Assembly: GCA_001632435.1 (NCBI GenBank)
Contig: KV424030.1
Location: forward strand, 40,739 to 104,738
Direction: 5' to 3'
Source of the DNA: Calocera cornea HHB12733
Lineage: Eukaryota > Basidiomycota > Dacrymycetes > Dacrymycetales > Dacrymycetaceae
Length of the DNA: 64,000 nt
The translations under genes and the position numbers were made by a program. Under the pieces are notes generated by a model, which was given only the letters and a program-made list of their open reading frames with translations, was not told where the DNA came from and made no database searches. Positions 1 to 11,077 of the stretch are shown in pieces (the stretch's first letter is position 1; every line of letters starts with the position of its first letter).

Positions 1-981
1 GCTCTCCGGAAGGACGGACTTTAGCTTGATCCAGTACGTCCACGTATCTCGGCAGGCCTGGATGACCTGGATCTTGCGTGCGAAGCGGTGGTGGACACGC
101 AATGTACGGCTCCTGCTGTGGTCCGAATCTTCGCCCTCTGCCTCCGAGCCATGATCCTGCACTTCTTGGGCAATGCGTTCGGGACATTTCGAAACCTCAT
201 GGCTATTGGGGAGCGCTTGGTAGCCAGCGACCGCCAGTGGGGCATGCTGCCCGGACACGTGGAAGACAGCACTCGACCCCGAATGCGAACATGTGTTTCT
301 CACCCAACTGCCGTGGGAAGAACGACTGCCAGTTTCCGATTTCGTGTCGGTCATCATCGAAGCCTTCATAACCTGCGATGTTTGAAGGGCAGTAATCCTC
401 CGTGTAAGACCAGCTAAGGTGTTGTCCGAAGACTTCCACCCTTCATCCTGGTCGCAACGAGTGGCACTGGTATCGAAGGACGAAGCGATATCGGAAGACA
501 GCCGACTCGACAGACTTTGAGCAGCGTTGATGGCCCAAGGTGCTTCACGGGTCTTCGCTGATGATGGGTGAGAGAGATGATAGTTCCGCTGGAAACTGTC
601 ATGACTGAGAGGCAGTCGCGGAATCCGGTGCTCAGCATCACGCTGTTGGGTCGCAGGCAAGAGAACGACATCTCCATAGTCTTCATTTGCCAGCGGAATG
701 CCGACGGTCTTTTCGGGATGCAGATCGTACCACTCTACGATGAGTTGTGCTTGGGATTCGATTCTCTCGCCGTCTCCCGGACAGTAGAAGGCTTGACGAA
801 ATCGACTCTTCCTTTCTTGCATGTCTGGAGAATCCGGTCGGGGCGGTGGTCTTGTTATTGGTTTCTGGAACGGGGTCGTATCCTGCTTCCTGCGGTATTC
901 GGTATACGTAGGCTGTGATGGCGGAAGGAGGGAAGCGTCCCTCACGATGTGCGGGATGCTGGAATCTCTTGGGTTAAACAT
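1..981 (-). CDS. Hypothetical protein, partial (runs off left edge)
   Basis: An uninterrupted minus-strand frame of 327 codons starts at an ATG (979-981) and runs off the window with no stop. The protein begins MFNPRDSSIPHIVRD. It has a proline-rich, basic N-terminal part, then a stretch around 'IVEWYDLHPEKTVGIPLANE', a serine-rich low-complexity middle and a more ordered basic segment near the edge ('RFARKIQVIQACRDTWTYW'). A frame this long without stops, with protein-like composition, argues for a real gene. I do not recognise the family and see no catalytic motif. An upstream TGA in the same frame limits extension of the start unless a further 5' exon exists. The 3' part and the function are unknown. 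Confidence 0.6.
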   Translation of the reverse strand, partial: MFNPRDSSIPHIVRDASLLPPSQPTYTEYRRKQDTTPFQKPITRPPPRPDSPDMQERKSRFRQAFYCPGDGERIESQAQLIVEWYDLHPEKTVGIPLANEDYGDVVLLPATQQRDAEHRIPRLPLSHDSFQRNYHLSHPSSAKTREAPWAINAAQSLSSRLSSDIASSFDTSATRCDQDEGWKSSDNTLAGLTRRITALQTSQVMKASMMTDTKSETGSRSSHGSWVRNTCSHSGSSAVFHVSGQHAPLAVAGYQALPNSHEVSKCPERIAQEVQDHGSEAEGEDSDHSRSRTLRVHHRFARKIQVIQACRDTWTYWIKLKSVLPES

Positions 982-1049
982 CGATGTCTGGAGACCAAAT
1001 GAAGGGCTCGGCGGCCCTCGTGTGAGAGGAGATTGGTCTCAGTTGGACC

Positions 1050-1100
<51 letters not shown>

Positions 1101-2327
1101 CGTACCTGCGGCGACAGAGGCGGGCACGTACTGCTGCAGCGGAAGCACTTGAACTCCCGGCGCCCACGCCTGCAGGCAGGCAAGTCATACCCCGGATTTG
1201 AACGACAGCGCAGTCGGGCCTTGCGGGATGACCTGTTTTGAGGGGTTCGAGGGTATGGACGCAACCTTGGCTGCCTTCTCATGTCATGCTAACGGCCGGT
1301 TGGTTGGGACACATGCCGTGGCAATTGGTGTTACACACACCACCGGTCCGAGTCCATCAAGGGTTGCCCTATTTGAAGTGAAGAGGAGTCATTTCCAGCA
1401 CCCTACTGTATATCCCGTTGTCTGCCGCTTACTCGTTCCACCTGCGGATGTCCAGTTGGTTGGTGGTATAAGACACTGCACTTCGTTCTCGGCCACGAGG
1501 GCGCCTCGGAAGGTTTCAGCAGGTTGCGCTGGGTCAGCGATGTTTTCCTTGAGGAAGTCAACGGGCTCTCTGTTGAGTAGTTGAGTAGCGCCCGTGGGTA
1601 TCCAAAAGCTAGCCACCGGCGTAGCACCGTGTACAGATTGTGGGCCATCGTGGCGTTTCTTGTAGCTACAACGCGTTGGATATGAGTTTGTTCGACAGAA
1701 TGTTTCGGCGTCTTCTCGAAGCATTGTTGAGTAGGCAAGTCCTCAATCGCGCGAGAATTCTTGCATCTTCGCAGAGGGTTTTAGCCGAGGATCTGTCCAG
1801 AAGCCGGGCAAGACGCAATAGAAAGAGAGAACCAACGGGTTCCAGGAGGCCCCGGGGGTTGATTGGGGGTCTCTATTGTTTAGTCCATGTCAGTAATCTG
1901 GTTGCCAGCCAAACGTATGCTTTAAGCGTGGGCCCAGCGGGAGCTGATGTGGTCGGCCGCGGCTTCCACGATAGCTCTGCTTCCGTGATTCGGGAGTTGC
2001 TCACTGGGCAGGCACGCGTTGGGTGCTCTGTAGGTACGGGGTACCTTTGGTTGCCTGGGGATTACTTTGGGGGGGTCACACGAGAGTTATTTTTTCCCAC
2101 GGTCACAGGAGTGGATTATCGGAAAAGAGGAGAAGAATACAGCATATGCAACCGAGTCCGTCACTTCCAGGTACCATCGTCTAGTCTCTACATCAGCAAC
2201 GCCGTCCGTTGAGCTCTCGCAGTGTTGTCAATACAGTTTTTATCTTTCAAAATCGTCAGACCTGTTCGCGTGATAAGCATTGGCCTGGGAATAGCTCCAT
2301 GCCACATACCCTCGTCTGTTGGGTGCC
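982..2327. other. Intergenic stretch with a 43-bp poly-G tract
   Basis: No convincing gene in 1.3 kb. Open frames here (the longest 190 codons at 1640-2212, plus strand) lack recognisable domains and splice-consistent partners. The only notable element is an uninterrupted run of G at 1058-1100, close upstream of the left-edge gene. Confidence 0.5.
1058..1100 (+). repeat. Poly-G homopolymer, 43 bp
   Basis: Forty-three consecutive G residues on the plus strand (poly-C on the strand of the neighbouring gene), starting about 77 bp upstream of that gene's ATG. Such runs are hypermutable and G-quadruplex prone; the exact length in the assembly may be unreliable. Confidence 0.95.
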
Positions 2328-2855
2328 TTACGCTCGGCGACGGCTAACAGCCACCTTGGCTTTCGTAGCCTTCGTGAACGGCAGTATCTTCCTCAAATTC
2401 CGGAAGGCGGGAATTCCGTCGAACATGGCACCGTATGTGTCCTGAGATGCGGCCTGGAGTGCCTCCATGACGTCCCAAAACCTCTCAGGCTGCTCGTCAC
2501 CCTCCTCATGGAAATCCTCGGAGAAAGTGGACGGATCGGGGCCAAAGTCGAGCTCGTCCGCCTGGTCGGCGAGGCGCGCAGGAAGGCCGTCGAGTCCCTT
2601 TGAGCGGCGGCGGGACGGGCGGACGAAGGAGGGGGCGATGTCTTGGGACTGGAAAGACTCGGGGAGGCCGGCATCGACGATCATAGAGTCGAGGTCCATC
2701 ACACGAGGATCGGGTACGTGTGCTCTTGCAGCAACTTCCGGAGATGCATCACGCTGCCAAAGGTTGAAGCTGGCCAGCGGAAGGGCATTGACCGCAGCAG
2801 TCGACAGGCACAGAGCACAGATGAGCGACTCGAGAGAAGAGGACCGTGCACGCAT
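2328..2855 (-). CDS. Small secreted protein, unknown family
   Basis: Single-exon gene of 175 codons. The ATG at 2853-2855 is chosen because the longer frame begins only with TTG and because this start gives a classical signal peptide: a short basic N-region (MRAR), a hydrophobic core (LICALCLSTAAVNA) and a likely cleavage site before LPLASFNLW. The mature part is acidic and proline-rich, with no paired cysteines or known catalytic motif, so a small secreted or cell-wall-associated protein is likely; transit through the secretory pathway is an inference. A TATA-like CATATAAACC on the minus strand lies at about 2913-2922, roughly 60 bp upstream. The basic tail (KATKAKVAVSRRR) is unusual for a secreted protein. 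No family recognised. Confidence 0.6.
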   Translation of the reverse strand: MRARSSSLESLICALCLSTAAVNALPLASFNLWQRDASPEVAARAHVPDPRVMDLDSMIVDAGLPESFQSQDIAPSFVRPSRRRSKGLDGLPARLADQADELDFGPDPSTFSEDFHEEGDEQPERFWDVMEALQAASQDTYGAMFDGIPAFRNLRKILPFTKATKAKVAVSRRRA

Positions 2856-4429
2856 TGTTGGAGGATGGTGACGTGCGAGAGAGCGGTGGGGTGAACGTAG
2901 TGATGGCAAATTGGTTTATATGAGAGGTCCAGGTAGGGGGCGTATCCCGGGTGAGGAAAAGTCATCGAGATGCGGCGGGTATAGTGAGCAGCGAGGGATG
3001 GCTGGCCGTGTCGGAGAGGCCGGCACATCATCATTGCCTCGCCGAGGGATCGCTGCGGCTCGTCGGGCGGTGATTGGCTGGCTGGTCATCATCATCATCC
3101 TGAGCCTATTAGAGAGGGCTGGCAGGATCTCGACTTTGTCTTGGGAAGCAACGTAATGTTTCTGGGGCGGCATTGCCATCATTAAGATGGCTGGTCGAAG
3201 CCGCATGAGTTTGCCCCCGCTCCGTTCAGGGCGGCGCGCAATGTACTTCTGCTTCCGCGCTCGTGCCACGCGGCGCGCACAAGGTCTCCGATCAGGCATT
3301 GCTTCCTGCGCAGGCTTGCCAGCTACCATCGTGCCTCGGACGGTTTACATGAGCTCATTCCTTGGTCAGGCGTGTCGAGCCACTGCTACATACCGGAAGA
3401 TCGTACGGTATGGCACGCACCGTGCGACAAGAATTCCCAGCGGGGCTGCGCGGCAGTCTCAGCAACTAGTCACGCTGGAGCGCTTTCGTACGGACATCGT
3501 CCTCTTGCACTAGCTCTACTCCTCGGGATCGGCAGGAACTGGCATCCCAAACTGGGCCATGCAGTTACCGGAGTTACGGCAGCTACCCTGCATTCGATGT
3601 ATAGGCAAGCCGAGCCCCCTGCTAGTTGTCTGAGAGTTCCACCGGCTCCGCTTGCACTGCCGTCCAGCCACCCGGGCCCCGCTGCGCCCCTGCCTGTGAA
3701 CTCGGCCTCAGTAGTGCTCTCTTGCATGTCCTGATGCTGCACAACAACATCCTAGGTCACGTGAGCATCTAGGTCACCATACTAGGTCCCCTGATGTTGA
3801 TTTTCACTCTCCTACGACTCTGTGCGACTGACAGTTCCCTGGCAGGTAGGGAAGAGCATTTCCCTTCCGGCCTATTATTCTCTCCTCTAATCCTTCCTAA
3901 TAGCATAGAACGCAGGTCGAAGCGGGAGATGGTTGTACGAGTGTGGATTAGCCCATAGGGCGTGGGATGCGTCAAAATCTGTCTGGACCCTACACCACTC
4001 TACGGTACTCTCCTGTGCGCTACCATACCCTACTGCATGCTACCGAGCTCTACCATCGACTACCATCCGGATACCAGCATATACCAGGCCAGTACCATTG
4101 CATACGGGAGAGTACCAGCACAGTACCAACTGGTACAGCTCAGTACCAGGTCGTCCGGTATCCTCTTGGTATTCTGTCACCTAAAACCAACCGGTACTTT
4201 GAATCCATGTCCGTGATCCACAGAAAGACGAAAGGCCAGAATGTCCTCGGAGTTGCGAATCGGTCGGAAACACCGACGTTCTGGCAGGACCGACGCCGCG
4301 TAAACAGTCCGCGGTCCCTGAGCAGACGTCATTCCTCCTCACGCGTCGAGCAGTTGGTTGCACCTCCCAACTCAACTTCGTTGGACACTGCTGACTCGTT
4401 CCGCGCATTATCTTTACCCATATGCATTC
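2856..4429. other. Intergenic, contains a 10-bp-periodic TAC tract
   Basis: No gene supported between the secreted-protein gene and the OXLD1-type gene. The open frames found are short and unlike proteins. The stretch 3991-4150 carries the decamer-periodic tract described separately. Confidence 0.5.
3991..4150 (+). repeat. Decamer-periodic TAC(C) tract
   Basis: TAC recurs at 3991, 4001, 4021, 4031, 4041, 4051, 4061, 4072, 4082, 4093, 4103, 4113, 4123, 4133 and 4143, i.e. every 10 bp (occasionally 11). It is often TACCA or CTACC with variable bases between. The spacer sequence is not conserved, only the phase. A second tract of the same kind lies at 59171-59240. Confidence 0.75.
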
Positions 4430-5253
4430 ATGACAGCACGCCTTCCATTGGAACTGCGACATATACTACATGCGAATGCTCATACCGTAACGAGGAGCCG
4501 ACCAAATGTCTTCGCTCTCACGGCACGCTTACAAAGCACGACGAGGACGCCGACGATTCCATGGCCAGCAGCAACGACACCTCCTACCACGCCAGGCGCA
4601 ACACGACGTCGGCGCGGAGGACTCAACCTCGGTGCCTACCCACAGCTCATAGAGTCCCTCTCGAGGGACGCTTCGCTGAATGGGCACGGCCGAAACGCCT
4701 ACATCTCACTATCATCCACGCCGGCCTTCACGTCATTCCAAGATACTGCAAAGCCAGGAGATGTACCGCTCGTAAGAGATCCGCCTCCCGTGCAGATTCC
4801 GCTTGCACCCGATAAAGGAGATGGGTTGAAGCAGCAACCGAAGAGGATTCTGAGAGGGATCGAGTTGCCAGAGCGGCCCATCCCGCCGTCTAGTGAAGGT
4901 GCGCCGAATCACACCGCGATTTCCGCGCGAGTGTTGTTCCTAACTTACTACTAGAATGCTGCATGGGCGGATGCGCAGTCTGTGTCTACGATATCTACGG
5001 CGACGCGGTCGAAGAGTATCACGCCGACCTCGCTGTTGCGCGACAGAGGCTCCAGGCGACCGGCGTGCCCGAAGATCTTTGGCCGGTTGACGTGCTCGCA
5101 GCTGGCCAAGACGGCAAGAGCGCCGGGCACAAGGCGAAGGATGCGGTGGATGACGAGATTGACAGGCTGGATGCGAGCCTCAAGGCGTTCTTGGCGATGG
5201 AGAGGGCGCTGAAGAAGAAGCGGGTAGGGGCGAGCGAGGGGAGGGCGGGATGA
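4430..5253 (+). CDS. OXLD1-type oxidoreductase-like domain protein
   Basis: Two exons (4430-4898, 4955-5253; 56-nt intron, phase 1) encode 255 residues. The first ~40 residues (MTARLPLELRHILHANAHTV...) are basic and free of acidic residues, as in a mitochondrial targeting peptide. Around residues 155-185 exon 2 opens with the cysteine signature ECCMGGCAVCVYDIYGDAVE, which matches the oxidoreductase-like (OXLD1, Pfam Oxidored-like) domain; four cysteines are present. A helical, lysine-rich tail follows (DEIDRLDASLKAFLAMERAL). Splicing rejoins the domain exactly, which supports the intron. The human homologue is mitochondrial and poorly characterised, so no reaction is assigned. The ATG at 4430 is the first in frame; the longer frame starts only at TTG. 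Confidence 0.85.
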
Positions 5254-5688
5254 CGGTGCTGTGTGGAATTCACTCGACAATCGAGTGCACAATTCCAGGC
5301 CAATCCAATCGACCTTGCCCGTATATCGACTGCAAAGCCGGCATCCGCCATCCCCGCATGATCGTTGGACTGCGCCGCCAGATGGTGCCGACAGCTGCCC
5401 TGCGTCGTTGTGCTGTGCGGCCCGGTTTCGGAAGTGTTTGATCCGAGTGGAACACTTATAGCTATCGAGATTTTGTATTTGTATCGCATACCATAGCGGC
5501 GTTGACATCGCGTAATGTAACCACTGCTGACATTCAAAGCCATTTCGTGAGAGCCTTACCGGCGCTGAGTGTACGACAGCTGATTGTACACACTTGGGCG
5601 TGTGCCTGCCAGGTTCGGATGTTTTAGTCCTGGTCCCTACCCTGCTCTGGCGCTTCACCTACGACCACTGACAACGCAGTATGCCTAG

Positions 5689-6995
5689 ATGACTTCCAAC
5701 TTCTGGGAATCTTCGCACTAGTATGCTTCTCTCACACCTTCATCGTATGATCGACGAGTAACTTTCCGCTTTCAATGCAGCAACCATTGGATAATAGACC
5801 GCATCACTCTTGGACAATCGCGCGAAGATGACCTCCGATATGCCAACGCCGAGACGCTGGCGGTTTTCAACATCTTCTTCGCGAACAGTACGTCCCTTAG
5901 CCGTTGTTAACGATGGCCATGCACTGACAGTGACTTGAAGTGATAGCGCGTCTTGGAAAGCGACTTGGTGTCCGTGCTCAAGTTGTCGCAACGGCCGTTG
6001 TGTACTTCAAGCGCTTCTATCTCAAGAACAACATCTGCGAGACTGATCCTTACATTGTCGTCCCAACATGCTTGTACGTCGCGACGAAGATTGAGGAAGT
6101 GCCTCTGCACTTCAAGCCCATTGCGACTGAGACGAAGAACATGTATGTGCAAGGTGAGCGCCGCAGTTGGGTGGTGTGGGCCACTCTGCTGATAGGCTCT
6201 ACGCAGACTACGGCCTGCAGATCACCATGCCGGACCCACAATCGATAGCCGAGATGGAGTTCTATCTCCTTGAAGACCTCGACTTCCACCTCATCGTACA
6301 CCACCCGTATCGCACGTTGATGCAATTGTGTGGCGAGTCGAACGCTTCGCGCGCCGCGGGGGAGAGCGAAGAGGGAGAGGCAGGAGAGGCTCCTGTGGAG
6401 GGGATGCGCTTCTGGAATACGGGAAAGGGGACTTTACAGTTCGAGGAAACGGCAAGGAGCCAAGCTTGGTACGCAAAAACTGTCGTCTCATATAATACGC
6501 GCGACTGAGATATGCGGCAGGCACATCGTCAACGACACACTGCGAGGTGACTTCTGCCTCTTGTATCACCCACACCTCATAGGGATAGCGGCTATATTCC
6601 TTACCCTGGTGTTGGATGCCGATCTGCGTGCTCGAACGGACGAGACCGAAGCTCCGTCTCGTGGGTACGCAACTCGCTCGAAAGCACCATCCGATCCTCC
6701 GCCAAATCCAGTCGACTTCCTTGCCTCGCTCAACGTGTCGTACAACACTGTCGCACAGATCGTACAGGAAATCATATCGCTATGGACGCTCTGGGGCCGA
6801 CATCAGGTCGGCGAAGCAGACACGGATAGGAAAGGGCTGCAGATGTCGCGCTCCAGCCATCAGGGGATGAGTGACGATGATGTGATACGGAAGCTGCAGG
6901 AGATGCATCGGGTGCGGAAGAGGGACGAGCAGAATGGCGTGCCGAGCAGGTTGTTCGAGAAGCCGAAACCGCCCCGGCCAGTGAAGAAGCAGTAA
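5689..6995 (+). CDS. SSN8: Cyclin C (Mediator kinase module; Ssn8/Srb11 type)
   Basis: Five exons (5689-5720, 5781-5887, 5941-6153, 6207-6468, 6521-6995) encode 362 residues. The start MTSNFWESSHYNHWI is the diagnostic cyclin C N-terminus. The cyclin box follows: a conserved core 'VVATAVVYFKRFYLKNN', 'DPYIVVPTCLYVATKIEE' and the second repeat 'EMEFYLLEDLDFHLIVHHPYRTLMQL'. Cyclin C pairs with Cdk8 in the Mediator kinase module and regulates RNA polymerase II transcription in the nucleus. All four introns keep frame, and phases were checked by summing exon lengths. The protein is longer than metazoan cyclin C (about 280 residues): there is a Glu/Gly-rich insert after the HPYR motif (residues about 145-175) and a basic, proline-containing C-terminal tail ending in KPPRPVKKQ. 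The very short first exon (32 nt) is easily missed by gene finders. Confidence 0.95.
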
Positions 6996-7082
6996 TGCTG
7001 TGTGCCACCACGCCTTGTATACCTTTCTGTACAACAATGTCAATCCAGAGGTATCATTGCTTGCTGGTCATAACGTGAAGGA

Positions 7083-8767
7083 CTAAGGCATGCGGAGCAT
7101 GACTATGCCTGCGCGATCTATATCCACGTTCTTCTTTACATCCTTGTACTCAATGCTCCTCATAGCGCCCTCGACTAGCAAGTCTATCGCGTCTTGCAAC
7201 GCCTTCTGCTTGATTTCCGCCGTCGCCTCGAAGGCTTGTGCCACTTCTCCAGAAGGTGCAGGGACAAGCAAACGATCCCAATCAGTACACATACTGAGAT
7301 ATTCAAACAGGATCTTGACCACGCCCTGCCATTTCTCGGGCTCCACGTTGCCGTCAGCGACCTTCTTGTACATGTCGGCCAAAGTCAGCGTATCCCACGA
7401 TACAAGCGGGCATCCTGGAAGGGCAGGAACGACGATAGCAGGAACGCCGTCCAGCAGCAAGTAATGGAATATCGATTCGCCGGGACGTGCTGATGTCGCC
7501 CAAAGGCCGCGATGGGGTTTGATTCCCACCAGACAGACCATTAGCCGGCGCGGTGGCAGCTCTGTTGTCGAGACAGATGCAGTATCCGGGCTGGGTGAGG
7601 AACTACGAGATGGCGAGGGCGAATGCTTTGAAGTACTTTTCCCTAGGCCCGGCAAACCAAGAAATGACTTGGTCGGTTCCACGATTGGCGGTGGGGGCGG
7701 TGGAGGGGCGAGGTCAAGCACCGAGGCCGAGTTGGCAAGGATGGTTTCCGCTACCCGGTAATCGCCTGCAAGGAAAGGCCCCTATTATGGATTGTCATAG
7801 AGTACGAAGCGAGATGGGCAAGTGAGGAACGACTCACATGGCAGAAGACAATATCCGGTCGCATCGCGCGTGGTATGATTGGTCGTCTGTTGGATGCAAA
7901 CAGATAGGGACTGAACCTGGAGATTTGAAATATCATAGTCTATCCTGTTGGGAGAAGAGGGGCACCTACCAGCCCTTTTGAATGGACAGATAGTCCGCAA
8001 CGTTAGACAACAAGTTGGTATCGGCATGCGTAGATGAGCGGAAGAATCCGAGAGCTGCATCATCCATGGTATGCTTGTGCTTGAGTTTGATGAGAAGACT
8101 CATAACAGCGGTCGTTTCAAGCTTGCGGGAGTGCTTTGGGAATCGATCTCCGATTTTTTCGGTAAGCATTTCGTTAACACCCTGCAGTCGGGTCAGCCGG
8201 ATGAAGTGGTAACTGTAGATGGCTTACATGTGCCGCAACATGATACGCTCCGATTGTTGCGACTTCGACCGTTATAGTATCCAGGCCCGCTTGTACGATC
8301 GTGTCACCTACGACGTGCAGGAGTGGAGTAGCGACAGCAGCTGTATCATCTTGAATTTTGCTATTCCGACGTAGCCAGACAGCGGGTCACTAACCAGTTC
8401 CACCTGTTGCTGCAACCACAGCATGCAAGACCACATCGCGGACACGGATACATGGTAGGATCATTATCGACGAATCACCCCACTATTTGGCAATGCGATA
8501 AGCCGTGTCATCACTGGGGGTCGCTGGAGCGTACCGGGGACAAGCAGGCCATAGAGGTTCCGGTAGCACGCATAGACTCGAAGGTCGATAGAACAACTCG
8601 TCCACTGACTGTCTTTCCAAAAGACACTCAGACGTTGACCAGAGCCACAGTGAAACAACCCATACTCCCACGATCTTCCGGAGAATCCAGGGAGCTTCGG
8701 GCTGTTTCTCGCCATGTTCAACAGTTGATGGGTCGACAGGGCTCAGTGCAGATACTCTCGGGGCCAT
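7083..8767 (-). CDS. Unknown multi-exon protein
   Basis: A minus-strand gene of at least seven exons. Confident exons are 8666-8767 (ATG at 8765-8767, MAPRVSALSPVDP), 8535-8612, 8395-8482, 8228-8349 and 7970-8181, all joined in phase by 46-54-nt introns. The last exon ends at 7083-7085. The N-terminal half has a long helical region (DTIVQAGLDTITVEVATIGA...). The last ~210 residues contain a polyproline run (LDLAPPPPPPPIVEP), a Ser/Pro linker and an ordered tail (MVCLVGIKPHRGLWATS...). The junction at 7720-7970 is unresolved: the strong GTGAGT donor leaves the preceding 53-nt intron out of phase, and the frame only closes with an implausible 25-nt intron or a weak GTCGTT donor. In-frame minus-strand sequence also continues upstream of 8767 toward 9000 (GGRGRR-rich), so an earlier exon is possible. 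No known domain recognised. Confidence 0.55.
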
Positions 8768-9013
8768 TTGTGGGTATGAAAGGAAGGTACCAAGGATATC
8801 TCTCAAGTATGAGAAGGCCGGAGTAAATGTAGAAGCAGTAACCGCATCTCGTCGAACAACAGGCTTGTATGCCGGTCGGTGACGACACCGCGCCCACGTC
8901 CCCCTGCACCACGTGTTGCGTTATAATCCTGAAATGCCTCCGTGCCAGCGGGTTTGACTCTTCTACCACGGCCACCACCTCTTGATTTGCCACTGCGATA
9001 GATCAGCTTGACA

Positions 9014-10525
9014 ATGTCGGGAAAGCGTGTGTATATCGGCAGTACGTCAATCCAATACTCGAGTAGAACAACCCCTCACTCGTCATCACTTGTAGAGATG
9101 CCGCGTGATGCGATGAAGCAGGATGTCGAGCAGTTTTTCGATGGCTACGGGCGCATCTTGGACTGCAGGATCATGAATGGCTTCGGTTTTGTCGAGTTCG
9201 ACAGTCCGAAGGATGCGGAGGACGTTGTCGCGAGCTTCCAAGGGAAGAAGCTGCTTGGAGAACCGTGCGCCAAACTTCGGTAATATGAACCCAACGTAGC
9301 GCTGACATCGATCAGTGTCATCATCGAGCTCGCTAAAGAGTCCAGGCGCGAGAGGGGACCCGATGAGAGAGGACCGTAAGTCATCTCGTGCTATTATGAC
9401 TATGTACCCGCTGAACACCGTCAAAAGCCGTCCTTTCACGAGGAGGCCCGGGTACAGGATCTTGGTTCATGGGATTTCTCGGGACACCAGCTGGCAGGTA
9501 CGAATCGCTCCCTGCTCGGATATATCGCGGACTACGGACATGGACGGCCGTGTGTGATCCTCGCCTCTGGAGTGCAAGCGCGCCATGCCTAAAGCATGGA
9601 GCGACTGCATTCTTGGGGCGAGTCACCTGCATATACCTCTATCGGAGATGCTTGCACTACGCCTCGGTGGATGTCGCCCCGTGGTCACTATAACCTCCGG
9701 TGGACTTGCTGGCCATGGGACCGTATCCACTCTTATGGCTTCACATTCGCCTTTGGCTCGGTTCCCTCTTGGATGGAGTCCTGATTTACGCCGCCTTGGC
9801 CCATAGGATCTCAAGGATTTCGGTCGTGAAGCCGGTGCCGTCACCTTTTCCGACATCGATCGCGACAACCCGGGCGAAGGGTAAGCCTCACTTTGATGGA
9901 TGTCAGCAACGCATGCTGATCGTTCTTCGCTCATAGCATACTGGAATATCTCACCCCGGAGGATCAGGAGAACGCTCTCAGGGTTCTGAACGACAGGGAT
10001 CTCCGTGGAACTACCGTCCGTGTCACCCGTGGCGAGGTAGGTTCCGTTAGTTATTTATTCGCTCTCGGTCACAGCATACTCACAAGTACCTGATAGGGTG
10101 GTCTTGGCGGTAATGGAGCGGACTACGCTCGCGACAGGGAGTTCAGGCGCTCTCGTTCCCCTAGCCGTAGGGAGCCTTTCGAGAGGAGGCGCTCTCCTCC
10201 TCCCAGGCGGGATTACGACGAGCGTCCGAGGTACGATGACCGCGACAGGCGTGAGAGCGGAAGGGATCGCTACGCCGAAGCGCCCCCCCGTAGTGCTGGG
10301 GAAGACCGTTACGCGGAGAGGCCTCGCTACGATGATCGCCCTCCCAGGTACGACGACCGTCCGCCCCGCGACTCTGGCAGGAACGGCGACGCTCGTCCTC
10401 CTTACGAAGAACGCGGTAGCAGGTACGACGATCGCCCGCCTCGTGGCGGCTACACTGAGGGCGACAGGCCCCCCCGACGTGACGACAGGGACAGGCGCGC
10501 CGATACTGGTCGTGATGGTTGGTAA
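9014..10525 (+). CDS. SR-family splicing factor, two RRMs and an RS/RD-rich tail
   Basis: Seven exons (9014-9041, 9096-9264, 9316-9375, 9428-9497, 9807-9880, 9937-10036, 10097-10525) give 309 residues. RRM1 (residues 4-75) starts KRVYIGKMPRDAM and has the RNP1-like NGFGFVEFDSPKDAEDVV. RRM2 (about 100-170) begins YRILVHGISRDTSWQDLKDF, where the SR hallmark SWQDLKD is present. The tail (170-309) is rich in RS, RD and RYDDR repeats with PPR motifs. This is the SRSF1/Srp2 architecture: nuclear pre-mRNA splicing and mRNA handling, with the tail a substrate for SR kinases. Six introns are present; the fourth (309 nt) is about six times the length of the others and splits RRM2 inside SWQ|DLKDF, which suggests regulated splicing. 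Exon phases sum exactly to the stop at 10523-10525. Confidence 0.93.
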
Positions 10526-11077
10526 CGCTGAGGCGACTGTAAGCTGTTGATCGAATTTTTGCATTGCTAACACGTGTTCTGATTCATAAGTTCCGGCTCC
10601 AGTCTGAAACCACCGCTACTGAAGGACGATTGGAGATGCTCGTTGTATAGGTCTTGCCTTGTCTACCCTGCGTAGTGGAGAGCAAGGTAAGAGTAGCAGA
10701 ATATGGCATGGCTGCTCCGGGCGTTGCGCATCGTTGGTCTGGTGTCACCCTCCTCTCGTATGGTCTCTTGCTCCCAAATTGGATCACCACTCGCCGTGGT
10801 TGGTTGTCCGTATGTCCCCTTCTTTGTCTCTTGTCTTCATGTTCCGAACCCGCACCATCCATCCCGTGCGCGCAGCGTTGGCTAATTGGACGTATAGCCT
10901 TCCGCGTGTATGCTTCACTTGTCCAGAAAACACACTAGCATCGTAGTAGTCTTCAAATCCAGTTACAATGCCTTGCTATCCTTTGTGAAGTCGCTATGTA
11001 CCGACGAAGCGACTCCACCTGAGCCAAGCCCCTCGCCAAATTTGGTCCCTCATCGAGTTCAGACTCCGCACACCCAG

